Shown here: positions 1-12,780 of the stretch, piece after piece | Layout: each line of letters opens with the position of its first letter | Position numbering within the stretch: position 1 is the first letter of the stretch | NCBI GenBank assembly: GCA_028015205.1 | Contig: CM051512.1 | Span: 4,648,755-4,712,754, forward strand | DNA from: Mytilisepta virgata | Lineage: Eukaryota; Mollusca; Bivalvia; Mytilida; Mytilidae | DNA length: 64,000 nucleotides | Direction: 5' to 3' | The notes under the pieces: model-generated | Seen by the model: the letters and a program-made list of their open reading frames with translations, nothing else | The model's database searches: none | Told to the model about the DNA's origin: nothing | Made by a program: the position numbers and the translations under genes

Positions 1-117
1 AGGAACTGGAAAATCTTAAAATCGTTTTTAAAATTCAGCGTCTTTTCCCTCGTTCCGCTGCGCTCCAGTCGGGAAAGGTGTGAATTGTAGAAATTCGTTG
101 AAGATTTTCCAGTCTTT
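1..117. repeat. Foldback (inverted) repeat at window edge
   Basis: The first bases (GGAACTGGAAAATCTT) are nearly the reverse complement of 102-117 (AAGATTTTCCAGTCTT), and the arms flank a GC-richer centre (TTTCCC...GGGAAA). This is what a small foldback element or MITE looks like. The left boundary may lie outside the window. Confidence 0.5.
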
Positions 118-434
118 ACTTTAACTCATGCAAGAACATATTAATCTAGTAGAATTTCAGTATATGAATGCGACAGTTCTGAGTGTAAAGTTAATGTATC
201 CATAGCATAATGGAGCAACCATCATGACCGTAAATTATATTTATAAAAGAAGAAATGTCTTGTTTATATCATTCCCAAGTTGACGCACTTCTTATAGTGT
301 ACACTCAAGGTCAATAATAACAGGTTTGGTTTAAAGTGTCTTTAAAGGCGATAATCGCATGCAAATGTCCGGGTCATTTACCTTGATTAAACATACTTTG
401 TCGTTTCACATGTACCCCCCACCCCCCACCAAAA

Positions 435-466
<32 letters not shown>

Positions 467-2029
467 AGATGCAGACCAATTTCTTGTTCTTATATTGTAA
501 TATTGTATACGACTTAATATTTGGATAAAGAATAAAATCATTGCATGACAAGTGTAGGAGGATAGTAGTACAAGATAATTAAGTTACCAGTAGTGACGGA
601 AAGGCAGCTATTATATTTGTATTGTGGCAAGTCGTTTCTTTCTGAATAAACTATTAATATTATAAAATCATCTGGTATTAACAATATCACTCTCAATTCA
701 CGCTAAAGCTTTCGATACTTTATCTCAGTTTGCTGTTTGCATGACAAAATCAAGCAATTTTTACTCTATTTTCCGACTTTTAATCAAAGCTGAAAGAAAT
801 TTCTTAAAATGTCAACAGTAATGAATGAGTTACTGATAAAAAAGAATGTTTGAACGAAATTTCGTTTTTGGAGATTTTCTTGAAATAAGTTGTAAAGTGA
901 TTTTTGTTTCACGGATCTGGTTATGAAATTTCATAATGAAACATTTTGTGTTCTGGAATTTACCTTGTATATGTTGTGAGGTATTCGATATTATTTATTT
1001 TCAAAATCCTATGTGAACCTCAGACAAAACCAACCTGTTTTATCTTACGTCTTACAAAATATGAGAAGACAATTAATATTCAATAAAATTAAACATGCTA
1101 CATGAAGATAACACTTTACAGTGCATTAAATACGAAGTTGCAAAAAATGATCTAAAAGTACCACTTTACCTTTGTCCCGATGCAGTCCATCTCTTTAATC
1201 ACAGTAATGCGTATAATATCAATTAGATTCTCGCCATTTCAACAAAAGAGAATTAATGTCACTTTAATGTCCCGTATAAAACCTGTTTTATTTCTCAAAA
1301 CTCGTTCTTGTCGGAATTATTACGTTGCTTTACCAGTTGTACAATGTTTTTATACAAATGTTCATTAAACCGGTGTAATATTTACAGTTCTTTATGCTAT
1401 AGAAATGAGCCGGCATTTTTTTTGTTATGCACCTTGTGGTTTTTCTATAATCATATTGGAATAATGCCAGTCTCAAAACAGAGGATTTCAAAAATAATAT
1501 ATGTTACGGAAATGTCATCTTTTCTATGTACATAATTACACTACTTTAATTATCGGCACCATGAAAACGATAATCCCTCAGCTCAATATCTAAATGATCC
1601 TAATTAACAATTGTTTGTGTTAATTAAAAATCCAAATGCATGCAGCCTTCATTTAAGATGAACATATTACGTAGCGAAGGTAACAGTGAAATTATCGAGA
1701 GTGTTGTGTGTTTACATGAAAACGTAGATTGTCTTGCATTGAAATGTTTAATTATGAATTTCTGGGAGCAATTTCTGTCTATAGTACGTGATGCTTTTAA
1801 TCACGTACAAATGCCTGATTAGGTTACATTTAAAATTAGAAAATAAAGAGGTCAATGTTTTAAATGCTATATACATGATATATGTCTGGTTTGGGTGTGG
1901 CTGTTGCTTTACCTAATTATCTTTCAGATACTACACCATCCTTTATTTTGACCCCAAACCTTTCTAAAACATACATGAAATAATAATAAACTGTAAATCC
2001 TTTAATATATGTTACACATGGTGGTAAAA
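118..2029. other. Gene-free AT-rich stretch
   Basis: Apart from the low-complexity tract at 413-467 I see no gene here. The open frames at 1180-1535 and 1640-1822 are short, lack splice-site context and show no recognisable domain. Confidence 0.5.
413..467. repeat. Low-complexity C-rich then poly-A tract
   Basis: A C-rich run is followed directly by about 45 nearly uninterrupted A residues. It may be the tail of an old retroposed copy, but no body can be recognised upstream. Confidence 0.6.
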
Positions 2030-2578
2030 TCTACCAGCGGCGGATCCAGGTTTTTCAGAAAGGCGTAAACGTTTTGCCGAGCGTATCAAGGTGAAATAAT
2101 GGGTTAGGAGTTTTGGGGTCAACATTCAAATAATTTCAGGGAGAATGTCAGAGTTCTTCCCAAACTGATGAATACTTTTTAATACATTATATTACCTGAA
2201 TGGCATTGTTTCTAGGTAGATTTTCTAATACGTTTAGTGCTTCAAATACAGGCAATAATATGCTGTTGGTGTGGTCAAACAATATAAGCCATTTCCAGAA
2301 AATTATTTCTGGTATCACGATTCTGACTCTAAAATTTTAAATTGAAGCAAGTTATTTCCCTTACTTTACCTACTTCCGGCGAATGAAACTTTTTCTAGCC
2401 TTAGTATGTAGCACAATATGACTGCCCCCAGTAAACAAAGACTTTTCTAAATGACCCATATGTAGAAAATTCATATGCTCCTATAGAGGTCACTGCGCTA
2501 GCTATAACTTCTTTCTTCCTTTTTTTTAACAGGGGGCTTACGCCCCTTACGCCCCTAGCTAGATCCGCCACTGGTAGA
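2030..2578. mobile_element. TIR-bounded non-autonomous DNA transposon (~550 bp)
   Basis: The left end TCTACCAGCGGCGGATCCAG (2030-2049) is matched by the reverse complement of the right end, TCTACCAGTGGCGGATC (2562-2578). The body is AT-rich with no coding capacity, except near the right end, where a GC-rich stretch precedes the TIR. This fits a MITE or an internally deleted DNA transposon. The superfamily cannot be assigned, because the target duplication is unclear. Confidence 0.65.
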
Positions 2579-3274
2579 CTACAACACTTCCCCGATTTGT
2601 TCAGGAAATACATCAGGGGTAAATTATCCGCAAGTCAAACACATTTCTAATTTCCAAATATTATTTTATTTTCTTACTCCTGAATATACTGAGAATTTTC
2701 TAAAAGATTAAATTTATAATTGAGTAATCTGTATATAAATACATGTATTGTTTAACGAAGGAAATTATGGAAATTGAAAAAAAGTGGTTAATGTTTGAAC
2801 AACTGGACCCTGTTTTTAAAAACTATTAAAGCCTATATTCTGCTGATAATCAACGAAAAATTGTTTTAGATAATTTGTATAAGGTTGCCTTGTAACGGAT
2901 CGTTATCTATAATTTCTTTGAAGAGAAAATAAGACTAATTAATCAAATTATAGATGGATGGTACTAAGAATTACAAAATCGATGATAGGGAATGTAAACA
3001 AATCTTGACTCTAATTTTACGCTTTAAAAACATCTATTTTGCAGTAACAGAATATTGATGAAAATATCAACTCACGTCAACATAAAATGAAGAGTTTAGT
3101 AATCACAGTAAACATTAATTTACCTTAAATCAATGATTTTTCTTTGCAAATTAACAGAACGGAAATTAAAAACAACTTTTACTATATATAGGAATACTGG
3201 CGGTAGATAAACGTGTCATATTTTCTTGAACAGTATTCCAACTAGAGATAGTCTGTAACACAAGGATACCCAGC

Positions 3275-3275
<1 letters not shown>

Positions 3276-3307
<32 letters not shown>
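3276..3307. repeat. Poly-C homopolymer (32 C)
   Basis: This is an uninterrupted run of C. Similar G or C runs recur near 10903, 32297, 39047, 40097, 45690, 49450-49690, 55927 and 58190, and several sit inside or beside repeats. Confidence 0.9.
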
Positions 3308-3529
3308 TTGCACACAGATATTGTATGTTGATGATCTGTGTTGAACTAAAGAAGATTACTGTAGTTGTGAAATATCCTTTATATATCATCACAGTTTTTT
3401 TTAAAATTAGTTTAAAATGCAAAAAGTAAATTAAAGTCACTCTACCATAAAATGTAGGCCATAGTGACTCAAATCTAGCTTAGCTCTATCGTATTTTATA
3501 CGATGACTGTAATTGTGAAATATCATTAC

Positions 3530-3870
3530 TGTCTGGACACCTCATGGATTCTGTTTGCATTTTGAAAGTCTAAACGTTAGAATTAGTAGACAATCTTTTG
3601 TTGGTTAATTAACCTTATTGAGTCGTCCAAGAAAACGTAGACAAAATGGAATTTATCGTATTATCAGATTTTGGTTTTGAACATGGCTTGAAAATCTGTA
3701 TCCCTATACATGTATGTAGCTGACGTCAACCTTGGTGTTTTAGAATTGGCGGATACGTCGTAAATGCTCCAAAATTTGGTCCAGCGGCTCCAACTAACTT
3801 TAAAGCAGACTGTTTGATGCCAATGGGTCTTAAACACAGCGAGAAAATCCCGCATCCGGAGGCAGGCTTC
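3530..3870. repeat. Dispersed repeat blocks shared with 29.3 kb and 50.4 kb
   Basis: The block at 3530-3640 (core AGTCGTCCAAGAAAACGTAG) recurs at about 29320-29430 with moderate divergence. The block at 3815-3870 (AGCGAGAAAATCCCGCATCC) recurs at 50435-50470. These are old dispersed repeat fragments rather than coding DNA. Confidence 0.6.
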
Positions 3871-4189
3871 AGCTGAACCCTAAACAATGATTCATACTAG
3901 TTCAGCAACGAACACTGAACTCCGAATCATAAAAATGAACCAAAATTTAAAAAATCACGCAAGACTAACCAGGCTAGAGGTTCCTGACTTAGGACAGACG
4001 CAAAAACACATTTGTACTGTTCTTCATACAATAACTTCCAAGAATTTCGAAAGATATGATTCTGAAACCCTTTTCCAATTCCAACATTTCGTCAAAGATG
4101 TAGACACAATCAAACTATCCTTAGTCGTCTCAATAAACAGAAAGTAACAACCGAAGAACTGACTGTTTTAGAAGAGATAAAGATACGCT

Positions 4190-4471
4190 TTAAGGGAATA
4201 GAGAACACATAAGTGAATTAACTCTTTACAAATCAGCTGAACGTTTTAAGTACCTACTATTAGTAGAGAGAAATCAAGCTCCTCAATGATCACAATTAGT
4301 GTTTATCAAACTGCTATATATCCAATGAAATTACTCCGGTAAATTGTGTGGTTCAAATTTGTTGAAATTTTCATATTTTTGTCAACAGGTCAAAGTAAAT
4401 ATTTCATCAAAATTTTATGAAAATTAAACGAGCCAAATCTGTTTTAGTCAAAGTGTTGAGTACCCCCTTAA
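4190..4471. mobile_element. TTAA-flanked MITE, copy A
   Basis: It aligns end to end with the better-preserved copy at 29742-30022 (282 against 281 bp), including the internal block ATTTTATGAAAATTAAACGA. The left TIR has decayed to TTAAGGGAATAGAGAACAC and the right end is GTGTTGAGTACCCCCTTAA. TTAA lies at both ends, as for piggyBac-type insertions. It has no coding capacity. Confidence 0.7.
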
Positions 4472-4895
4472 ATAAAAGTTAAAGTAGGAATTTGATCAGA
4501 GCAAAATTTATCCGTTGCATTTTCCTGTCCTAAATCAAATAGAAGATTCAACCAATACATGTGATAATTCAATATATTTTTATGGTAGGTGGATACAGAT
4601 AGACTTTCAACATGAAATTATTATATCATATGTTTTATATAAGTTTATAATGTGTATGTACTATTGATTTAGTTTTTACGGCTTTTATATTATTATAGCG
4701 TTTTGATGGGGGTCATACAGAACTTTTGTAGAACAAGCAGAAGTGCAACGTTCACATTATATTTTGTACCTAATTTAATAAATTAAATGTATGTTTTATA
4801 CCGTTATATATATTGTGTATTGCTACAGCACTAACATTTATTCGATAGTTTATAGAATGAGAAGGCTCGAAAATGTTTTGTATGAAAAAGTTGGT

Positions 4896-5294
4896 TTAAG
4901 GATGATCGCTTGTCTAATAGGAAATGAATAGGATTTGAAATAGGTGTTTTAGTTTGAGAGAACATATGAATAGTAAGCAAATGAGCAAGAAAAAAATATA
5001 GGTTCATGTGCTCATTTTAGAGCTATAAAGCCTTGAAAATTTGCAGGAAATAAGTTTTCTCTGGATTTTTCATTGTCTTTGCATAGGCAACTTCAGTCCC
5101 TCAAAAATATATGAAAAAATAAAAAGGATTTCATAGCATTTTGTCAAATACCATTTTAAGGTATATATGACTGAATTATAAAAGAAAAAGTGGGGGTTCA
5201 TGGGAAAAAAAAATAATGTTTAAAAACTGGATAAAACTCGAGGATTCCGAAAATCTGACAAAAAGACCAAAACATGACCAACGAGCATCCTTAA
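4896..5294 (-). mobile_element. TTAA-flanked MITE family 2 (399 bp), intact copy
   Basis: The element is bounded by TTAAGGATG at 4896-4904 and CATCCTTAA at 5286-5294, a perfect short TIR with TTAA at each end. On the other strand the whole body matches 48986-50223, where a second copy is split by an insertion. A partial plus-strand copy lies at about 6592-6707. The open frame at 5220-5405 is part of the repeat. Confidence 0.75.
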
Positions 5295-5429
5295 ATTGAA
5301 TTCAATCCAGATGGAGGAATCTCTTTTGATTTTGAGGACTAATGCAAGGAAATATTTTTTTCTTAAAGGCTTAATAAATTGGCAAATTAAGTGAGCATAG
5401 AACAAGTAATGTCTACGATCTCTTTATAT

Positions 5430-5781
5430 GGATGGATGGATAAATTGTTGTTTAACGTCCAGTGGCAACGAGGTGCATATCAGGACGAGAACATGTTGAT
5501 ATGATAATGAATATGATCCCTGCTTTGTACTAGACCGACACGCTGTCGGATTTTTAATGTGCTAGCTCACGAGGTAACTGTCCGCAGGAAGACATATCAC
5601 TTCACTCGGACACATTATACTGACTCCGAGCCGACCAGTCTTAGCTCTTACTCCTAGATGCTTGGCGGAGAAGCAGTAAATACCAATTTTAATGTCTTTG
5701 TTTGACCCGGCCGGGGATCGAACCCGCGACCTTCCGCACTCGGGGCGAGCACGCTACCACGAGACCACCGAGACGGTCCGA
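5430..5781 (-). mobile_element. tRNA-derived SINE, family 1, copy 1
   Basis: Read on the minus strand, it starts with a tRNA-like head: an A-box region (GGTGGTCTCGTGGTAGCGTG) and a B box GGTTCGATCCC near 5711-5721. A conserved body follows, and it ends in a (CATC)n tail at 5430-5450. The copies at 36648-36985 and 41820-42182 share the body (for example GACCAGTC and the block around ATGTTGATATGATAATGAAT). This is a pol III SINE, not a functional tRNA gene. Confidence 0.85.
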
Positions 5782-6591
5782 TCTCTTTATAACGGACGTC
5801 AAGTAATGTAAAAATTCACAAAGGACAAAATGAGCATAGAAAAAGTAATGTCTACGATCTCTTTCATAGTCATCATAGAAAACAAAACATTTACTCCCTT
5901 AAATTTTCAAAAACCTTTTCATTATTACAACCAACATTTTTCTGTGGAACCTACAAGACAAGAGATTTATTTTATGTCTAGATGGGGACAGATTACTTAT
6001 TACGTAGCTAGGTCCTGATATTTTTAAATATAAAAAATTCTACTATTTTCAAAATTTAATTGGACGACTAATTTCAATATATATCAGTCTGACGGATGAA
6101 ATGCTGAAATTGGCAAAATGTATTGAAATAATTGGCACAGATATGTCTAAATACATTGTTGGCCTTCGGTACCAGAGAATTGTTGATACAGGAATGTTCA
6201 AGTTTATATCACAAATGACATTAATCTATAGTTTACATATTAATCTGTCTATTTGTTAATATCATATAATATAAAAACCAACCGCAGGTTGTAATAAAAT
6301 GGCGGGAATGCGAACATGTTTATTTCAATCTAAACGATTATGTTATGTTTCACTGCGAAGCTTCCACGTGCTTTGAATAATCTTATTTCGTTTAGATTTT
6401 ATTTACAGTAACACAGTGTGTATTTAAAATCATCATCTTCAAGAAATATAACAAATGTAGGTAATACCTTTTTTTATTGTCGTGGGTGTAAGGTATTTTG
6501 CTTATGAAAGATAAAAAGGAACTATGAATTGGATAAAATCTGAGTAAACTGAACAGTTTAACAATCTTTTAATAATTTTTTTCAAGTGTTC

Positions 6592-6707
6592 AAATCCAGA
6601 GAAAACTTATTTCCTGCAAATTTTCAAGGCTTTATAGCTCTAAAATGAGCACATGAACCTATATTTTTTTCTTGCTCATTTGCTTACTATTCATATGTTC
6701 TCTGTCA
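6592..6707 (+). mobile_element. Fragment of TTAA MITE family 2
   Basis: About 115 bp reverse-complementary to 4950-5065 (core TTTCCTGCAAATTTTCAAGG). Only the centre of the element remains. Confidence 0.65.
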
Positions 6708-6844
6708 TCATGGTCATGGCCTTTTTGTTCAGAATCAAATACTAAAACCAAAAATCTAGGATTTCGCCTCGTTTTCCCACTAATTTTGTAGTGTGGCTAT
6801 ATAGCTCCCCGAGATGCACCATCACAGCAAGTAATTTGATAATA

Positions 6845-7512
6845 AGGTCCCTTGGTATTGGAGAGCTAAACTCGGACGTAAAACGTAACCTAAGTAAATG
6901 AAGTGCAGTAAGTAGGTCAGAGTGACCTAATTTTGATGGGAGACTGAGTTACTCCCGAAGATTCACTCTAACACCAAGTCATATGACTGCAGGTCCCTTG
7001 GTATCGGGGAACTGAACTCGGACGTAAAATTTAGCCTAAGTCAATGAAGCATGATACGTAGGTCAGAGTGACCTAATTTTAGTGTTTGGTGGGAAGCTGT
7101 GTAAATCCTCAAGATGCATCCTCACACCAAGTCATATGACTGCAGGTACCTTGGTATCGGGGAACTGAACTCGGAAGTAATACGTTTGTAGGTCCCTTGG
7201 TATCAGAGAACTGAACTCAGACGTAAAACTTAACCTAAGTCAATGAAGCCATAGACGTAAAACTTAACCTAAGTCTATGAAGCGCGATAAGTAGGTCAGT
7301 GTGACCTAATTTTGGAGAGAGGCTATGTTACTCCCCGAGATGCACCCTCACAAGTAATATGATTGTAGGTCCCTTGGTATCAGAGAACTGAACTCCGAGG
7401 TAAAACTTAACCTAAGTCAATGAAGCGCGATAACAAGGTCAGAGTGAGCTAATTTTGGTGGGAGGCTGTGTTACTCCCCGAGATGCACCCTCACACCAAG
7501 TGATATGATTGT
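6845..7512. repeat. Tandem repeat (~145-180 bp units) with palindromic AGGTCA sites
   Basis: Four to five units start near 6845, 6992, 7145/7191 and 7369 with the phrase GGTCCCTTGGTATC. Most carry TAACCTAAGTCAATGAAG followed by AGGTCAGAGTGACCT. That palindrome is perfect at 6914-6928, 7060-7074 and 7293-7307 (spacer GTG in the last) and has one broken half-site at 7436-7450. A related inverted block occurs at 48093-48130 inside another element. Confidence 0.75.
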
Positions 7513-7740
7513 CAAACTGATTTTTGACATACAACTTAAAAGCCAGTCAATCGTGTAATATGGGTCACGCGATCTTCATATTATGTCACATGATCAGTCT
7601 CTTCATCATGCACCTGCACACAAAATTATATGACCCTATGTCAACTAGTAACTGAGAACTGGCTGTGGACGCGTACGTGGACGTGGACGCCGGGGGCAAT
7701 CCAATAGTCCCCCTCAACTTCGTTGAGGCGAACTAAAAAA
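7513..7740. repeat. Probable dispersed-element end with terminal hairpin
   Basis: A GC-richer stretch (GTGGACGCGTACGTGGACG) ends in a perfect 7-bp stem with a 3-nt loop (CCTCAAC-TTC-GTTGAGG, 7712-7728), followed by CGAACTAA. A hairpin near CTAA loosely resembles a Helitron end, but the spacing (4 nt) is shorter than usual. Confidence 0.4.
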
Positions 7741-8695
7741 AGATTGAAAAAAATCAGGAAAGTGCATTTAATGTAAATTTATTGTGATTTCCAGTCTTTT
7801 TTTGAGGTCAAGTCTAGATGATAGGAGAATAATAACATTTATTTAGCAACTACTGTGTTGTCAGATTAAGTATAAGGGTGGAAAAAAAGATATAACTTTA
7901 TGTTTTCTAATTTGTTGCAGATACAATGTACCACAGGATAGAACAAGAAGGTATTCTTACCGGGGGTGTACTTTTTCCTTTTTCTTTCCTTAGGTAAAAA
8001 TTCCATGACTGTTTTACACTATTATTTTATTTCCAATGGAATAAACATAAACAGTTATAGGAAGAAATATTCTAGGATATATCATGTCCCGGAACTTCTG
8101 CACATCCCGGAACTTCTGCACACCGGATAGAAAATACACTTCCACAAACAGTATTTTAGGTACTCTACACCATTTCTTTTGAACTCACCCCAAGAGCACT
8201 GATTTCAATTAGTTTAAAAACCTCAATTATATCTTTCTTGAATGGAAAAGGCAGTCTTTTAAATTTGATTTGCGTAGTACCACAACTTTAAATCAAAAAG
8301 TGAAATGAAAATTTAAAAAAAATTCTATTCATTATGTAATCCCGAACTATAGGAAGAACTTAAAGATCAGACCCTGCATGTTTATTCGAGATGTCCTTTG
8401 AAACACCACGAAATACCAAGCAAGTTCGGGAGGGATAATATGTACAATTTTGTCGTCCCCCAAATAAATTTTGCACGCCCAAGAAAAGATGGGTCTTTAA
8501 AGCGCATTCATGATCGTAATTATCAATTCCAGTTCGAGTGCACCTAAAAACCTACAGACAGCGACTTTAAAATCATCATTCTAATATATTATACATATAT
8601 GATGTTCTCTTTGCCTCTGAACGAACACACCCATCAAGAATTTCTTCAGATTTATACTTTAGCTACTTAAGGAAAAAATCAACAAAGGTTGACCG
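7741..8695. other. Gene-free stretch
   Basis: No gene recognised. It contains an 18-bp direct repeat (CCCGGAACTTCTGCACA) at about 8086-8122. Confidence 0.4.
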
Positions 8696-8699
8696 GCAA

Positions 8700-8830
8700 T
8701 TTCATATAGAAGTATATGTTACTGTAGAGCATGATTTGTCTCCCAAAATTACCAACAACAACAACTTGGGATCGAACCCAGAACCTTTGGTACAGTTGTC
8801 CACCCCTCTACCAGGTAAGGTAAAGGAGTG
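8700..8830 (-). mobile_element. tRNA-derived SINE, family 2, copy 1
   Basis: On the minus strand there is an A-box-like GGTAGAGGGGTGGAC and a B box GGGTTCGATCCC (reverse complement at about 8768-8779). After these comes a body containing GACAAATCATGCTCTACAGT, which is shared with 39884-39995 and 40135-40205. The anticodon arm does not form a standard tRNA, so I call it a SINE. Confidence 0.7.
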
Positions 8831-11800
8831 CCCGGTCCACTAGTGCAGAGTGGAGCTAATAGAGTCTGGTTATAAGCCTGGTGCGGTTCTATGAGATAAT
8901 TAACCAAAGGAAGCTCGTTACACATATATAAGGTATGGGTTTTCTTAAGAAATTATTGACGTTATTTAATGTAAAGTAATCACATTACTTACTCTTGTCA
9001 TTCCAATGAAACAATTCATTTTACATCTAACAACCTTTTTTCCGGGTGACTCGGTTTGTTTACGAATACATTACCACGTGATTTTCCTTCAAATGAAACC
9101 AAATTGGCGTGAAATTGTTTCCGAGGAACGCAACATTGAATCAATAATATAGAACCAAAACAAGTAATTGTTACACACTTCTATAATAAAAACAATGCAG
9201 CATAAACCGAGGTGAAGCTGACAAATCTTGAATTTGCTAATGACAAGAAAGTGTTTATTCGCAAAAAAATAAATGGGTAGGTTTGTTCTGTTTTGTATAT
9301 TAACAGTTAAGAAAGTTGAAAGTATCTTCTTACAACCTCTCATTGAAGATATTCATGGTACATACAGAGACATCATAAACAGGTATAGCCGATGTATTTG
9401 TATGTACATGGGATGTTTCCATTGAGAAGTGAAACCGATGTGATGTGACCAGTTTATGAATACATTTATTGGTACTGCTATTTTTAGCATCTTTTTTTTG
9501 TTCTTATGGGTTTTTTCTATTTTTATTTACTTTTTTCTTGTCCTTCAATATACAACAAAATGGATAACAGGAAAGGTCAACAATGACTTACCAATCAATC
9601 AAAGCAACGCAACTGATAGAATCCCGATTAAACTTCAAGTTTAATCATTTTTTTAAGGTTTTCTGGATTTTGTCGGCACGCAATGTTCTGATACTCTCTT
9701 TATATGTCATAAACAGTATTAAATATATTCGAATATTCTGAATAGAAAAAAATCTACCAATGCATTATTTGCAATTTTGAAGTATTTAATATCTGTTAAC
9801 TCAAGGCAAATATAAATTTGCCGGCATGTAAACAGATTCCTGGCACGTCAAGTTCGAATTCATAGATTTATTCATTGTATAAAAAATCTTATTTTTGTTA
9901 AAATTGTGAACTTTACAGGCATATGATCAAATTGTCTATCAATCTATAAACCGACATCAAACCGGGCCGTTTTCATTCTCACTTATTTCCGGTATAGACG
10001 ATATGTCAAAAGCACAAGTGTGTTGAATCCCCTCTTTGAGTTGATTTGTCGTACTAATTTGAACCGTCCAAGTACGACAAAAAGGTAGTATGATGTCAAG
10101 GATAAGGTATCTCGTTTACTAGTATATATATCCTACTTATTTCTTTGGGCTGTCGTCAAGTAAGAACTGCAATAGACACAATTCAAATCAGAATTTGACT
10201 GATTGAGGATGAATGTGTTTTCTGAGAATTTCATACGTCTAGGTCGATACATTTCTTTAATTGCTGGAATTATCGATGAGTTAACGACAAATGTTCTCAA
10301 TCCGACATGTTTCCACTTCCGGTCGGACACCAGACTCTATTTTCAACTTTTTTGGGTCATGAACTTTCCATAAATTTATTACTGCCTGGATTATTTTGCA
10401 TTCGTTAAAATAAAGTTTTATGACTTTTATCCCTGATGCTGATAATATATATTTACGTAATTCTGTCGATTAAACAATACACCTGCAACTGCGTTACATC
10501 CGCTAAAAAATTAAAGTCTGGAACGTATTTAACGTATACGGAAAAAATTTCGGCCAACTCGGACATTGGGGATTTGTGTCTATTTACTTTTTTGTTTCTT
10601 AAGCTTTTACAATGTACATGTATTTCTCGGATTGCTCTGTTAAGAACAACCCGGGCCGTTTTCATTCGCACCACTTATTTCCAGGTACAGACGATATATC
10701 ACAAGCATATGTGTGTTGCATCCCGTCTTTTTCTTTGCAACACCCCATAACCTTCATTGTCAAATTTGTTTTTTTTATCATATGTTTCATCATTTTATGA
10801 AAGAAATAAACGCAATATCACAATATTATAGCATAACTGACACAATAAACAAAGTTCATAATGAAGGTTAATTGTAGGGTGTTGTAGAGAAATAAACAAA
10901 AAGGGGGGGGGGGGGGGGGGGGGGGGTAGGAGGTCGGATGCAACACTAAATTCATTCCCCATATACTGTGCTATTCGACGAAATTTGGACGTTTGTTTAA
11001 TGCTGTAAATTATGGAGAAAAAAAATGACAATGGAAGTCATGGGGTGTTACAGAGAAAAAAAAGAGTGTGCAACACAAATTCCATTCTTCAGGTGAATGT
11101 ACGATATACTATAAATCGTGCTTTATTAAAGGGCTGGACAGAGGGAGAGAAGGGGTGAAAGAGAGTATATATACAATTTCTGACTTTTTAACCATTTAGA
11201 TGGCGATCTTACTGCCTCTCAAATCGATAGATATATAAAACATGATAACATATACTTTTCACAGATCGCTGTATAATACAGAAAAATCTCACCCTACGAA
11301 AATGGTGAAATTTCCAGTTGACGGGATATAAGAAAATCTAGTCCATCTTTTTCGGATAGCCGTGATTGCACGGGTAGTTTCCTAGTATTTATTCAATAAC
11401 AAGAACAAGAACAAGAAAAACTGCTTTATTGTCAATCAAGACGCCCCGTGTGAGCCTGAAGAACAAGATATATACAATGCATGATTAATGTGACTGATTG
11501 TAAAATTAAAATAAAACACAATTTATATCAGTTTGTAATATATAAAATGGATATTTCTTACTGGGGAGCCAGCTTTATCCGCGGTCTGCAGAACTGTATG
11601 CAGGGTGTGAGTCAAGGGGGACATATACAGCGGCCAAATTCGCAATGAATGAGTGTGGATCCAAGTGGCAGAGCACCAAACTACTAGACAATGACAGATA
11701 TTAATTGAATTTAATTTTGAATTTCTTAAGGTTTACAGATCGTTTAATAAAATATATAGTTTATTATAATTAAAACTGTCTTCAGCCGACATTACCTAAA

Positions 11801-12219
11801 TACATTTTTGAAGTATTATCCAAATTCTTTAAGTTTGGGAAATTATCTTCAATATTTAAACCGAACAAGCTCTGTTGGCAATTGGTAAACAGATACAAAG
11901 AAAGACAACTCTAAGTTTTAACCATTTCGAAGGCTGGAAGAGGTTGAATCAAAATCCATGTATTTTGTTTATCTTCTTTAAATCAGACGGGAAGTTAATT
12001 TTATGGTAAAATTATAGATTTTTGTAATGTTAAAATAATGTGGGTTACACTTTTTGCCTAAATTCTGTTGTTGATTGTCAAAAAAAAAAAAAAAAAAAAG
12101 CACACACACACACAGAAAAATGATCACGCAGATCAGTAAAAGGAATAAGATAACGTTTTTTTTTAATTCATTGTATATTGTTACGTCATATTATTATGAG
12201 CACGAACATTCGTAAAACT
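8831..12219. other. Repeat-rich stretch without recognisable gene
   Basis: It includes: a block at 9545-9630 shared with 31555-31640 (ACAAAATGGATAACAGGAA); a duplicated block at 9955-10040 and 10640-10735 (GGGCCGTTTTCATTC); an inverted pair at 10738-10765 and 10856-10884 (CAACACCCCATAACC / TAGGGTGTTG); poly-G at 10903-10926; a LINE 3' fragment at about 11396; and A18 plus (CA)n at 12080-12114. Open frames up to 104 aa have no domain signature. Confidence 0.5.
11396..11475 (-). mobile_element. Truncated LINE 3' end
   Basis: On the minus strand a GACAATAAAG signal is followed by TTTTTCTTGTTCTTGTTCTT. This layout, a short tandem tail just after AATAAA, is typical of CR1/L2-like LINE 3' ends. 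No coding part is recognisable next to it. Confidence 0.45.
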
Positions 12220-12780
12220 AATTTAATTTAAACAATATTTTATTCAACAAATGTGAAACGGATCGGATAACAGGCATAGCCTATATAAATCCTCTCCTAT
12301 ACAAGGCAACAGCAATAGATAATAAAATATACAGATATAATGCATATACAGTATAATATATATATAGCAAAAGCAGCAACTCAGAGAAAGATAATTACTC
12401 TAAGCAAAAGAAAAATAATTCTCTCAATATACTTCATAAGTTAAAAAAAAAAAAAAAACTAACAAATATATTATTTTACAAAACATATTCGCTATTGAGA
12501 ATAATGTATTTAAATATAGTATTTGAATGCTATGTACGTTAACCTTGTATGAGTGTTTTTTCTGACATTTGTGTTGCACACATTCAATTACACAATTTTA
12601 ATAATAGAATAATACTAATTAATATGCACACGAATATCACTTAAATGATAATAATAATTGAAAATATAAATGAAAAACGTTTGAACAATGAATTTTATTA
12701 ATATATATATATATGTATATATGTATATATATAAAAAGAAAAAGAAACACAAATTGTCAACACCTCTGAATTGTTTTCTT

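Noticed and set aside
3887..4147. 86-aa open frame
   Set aside because: No domain, lies next to repeat blocks, and no splice or promoter context.
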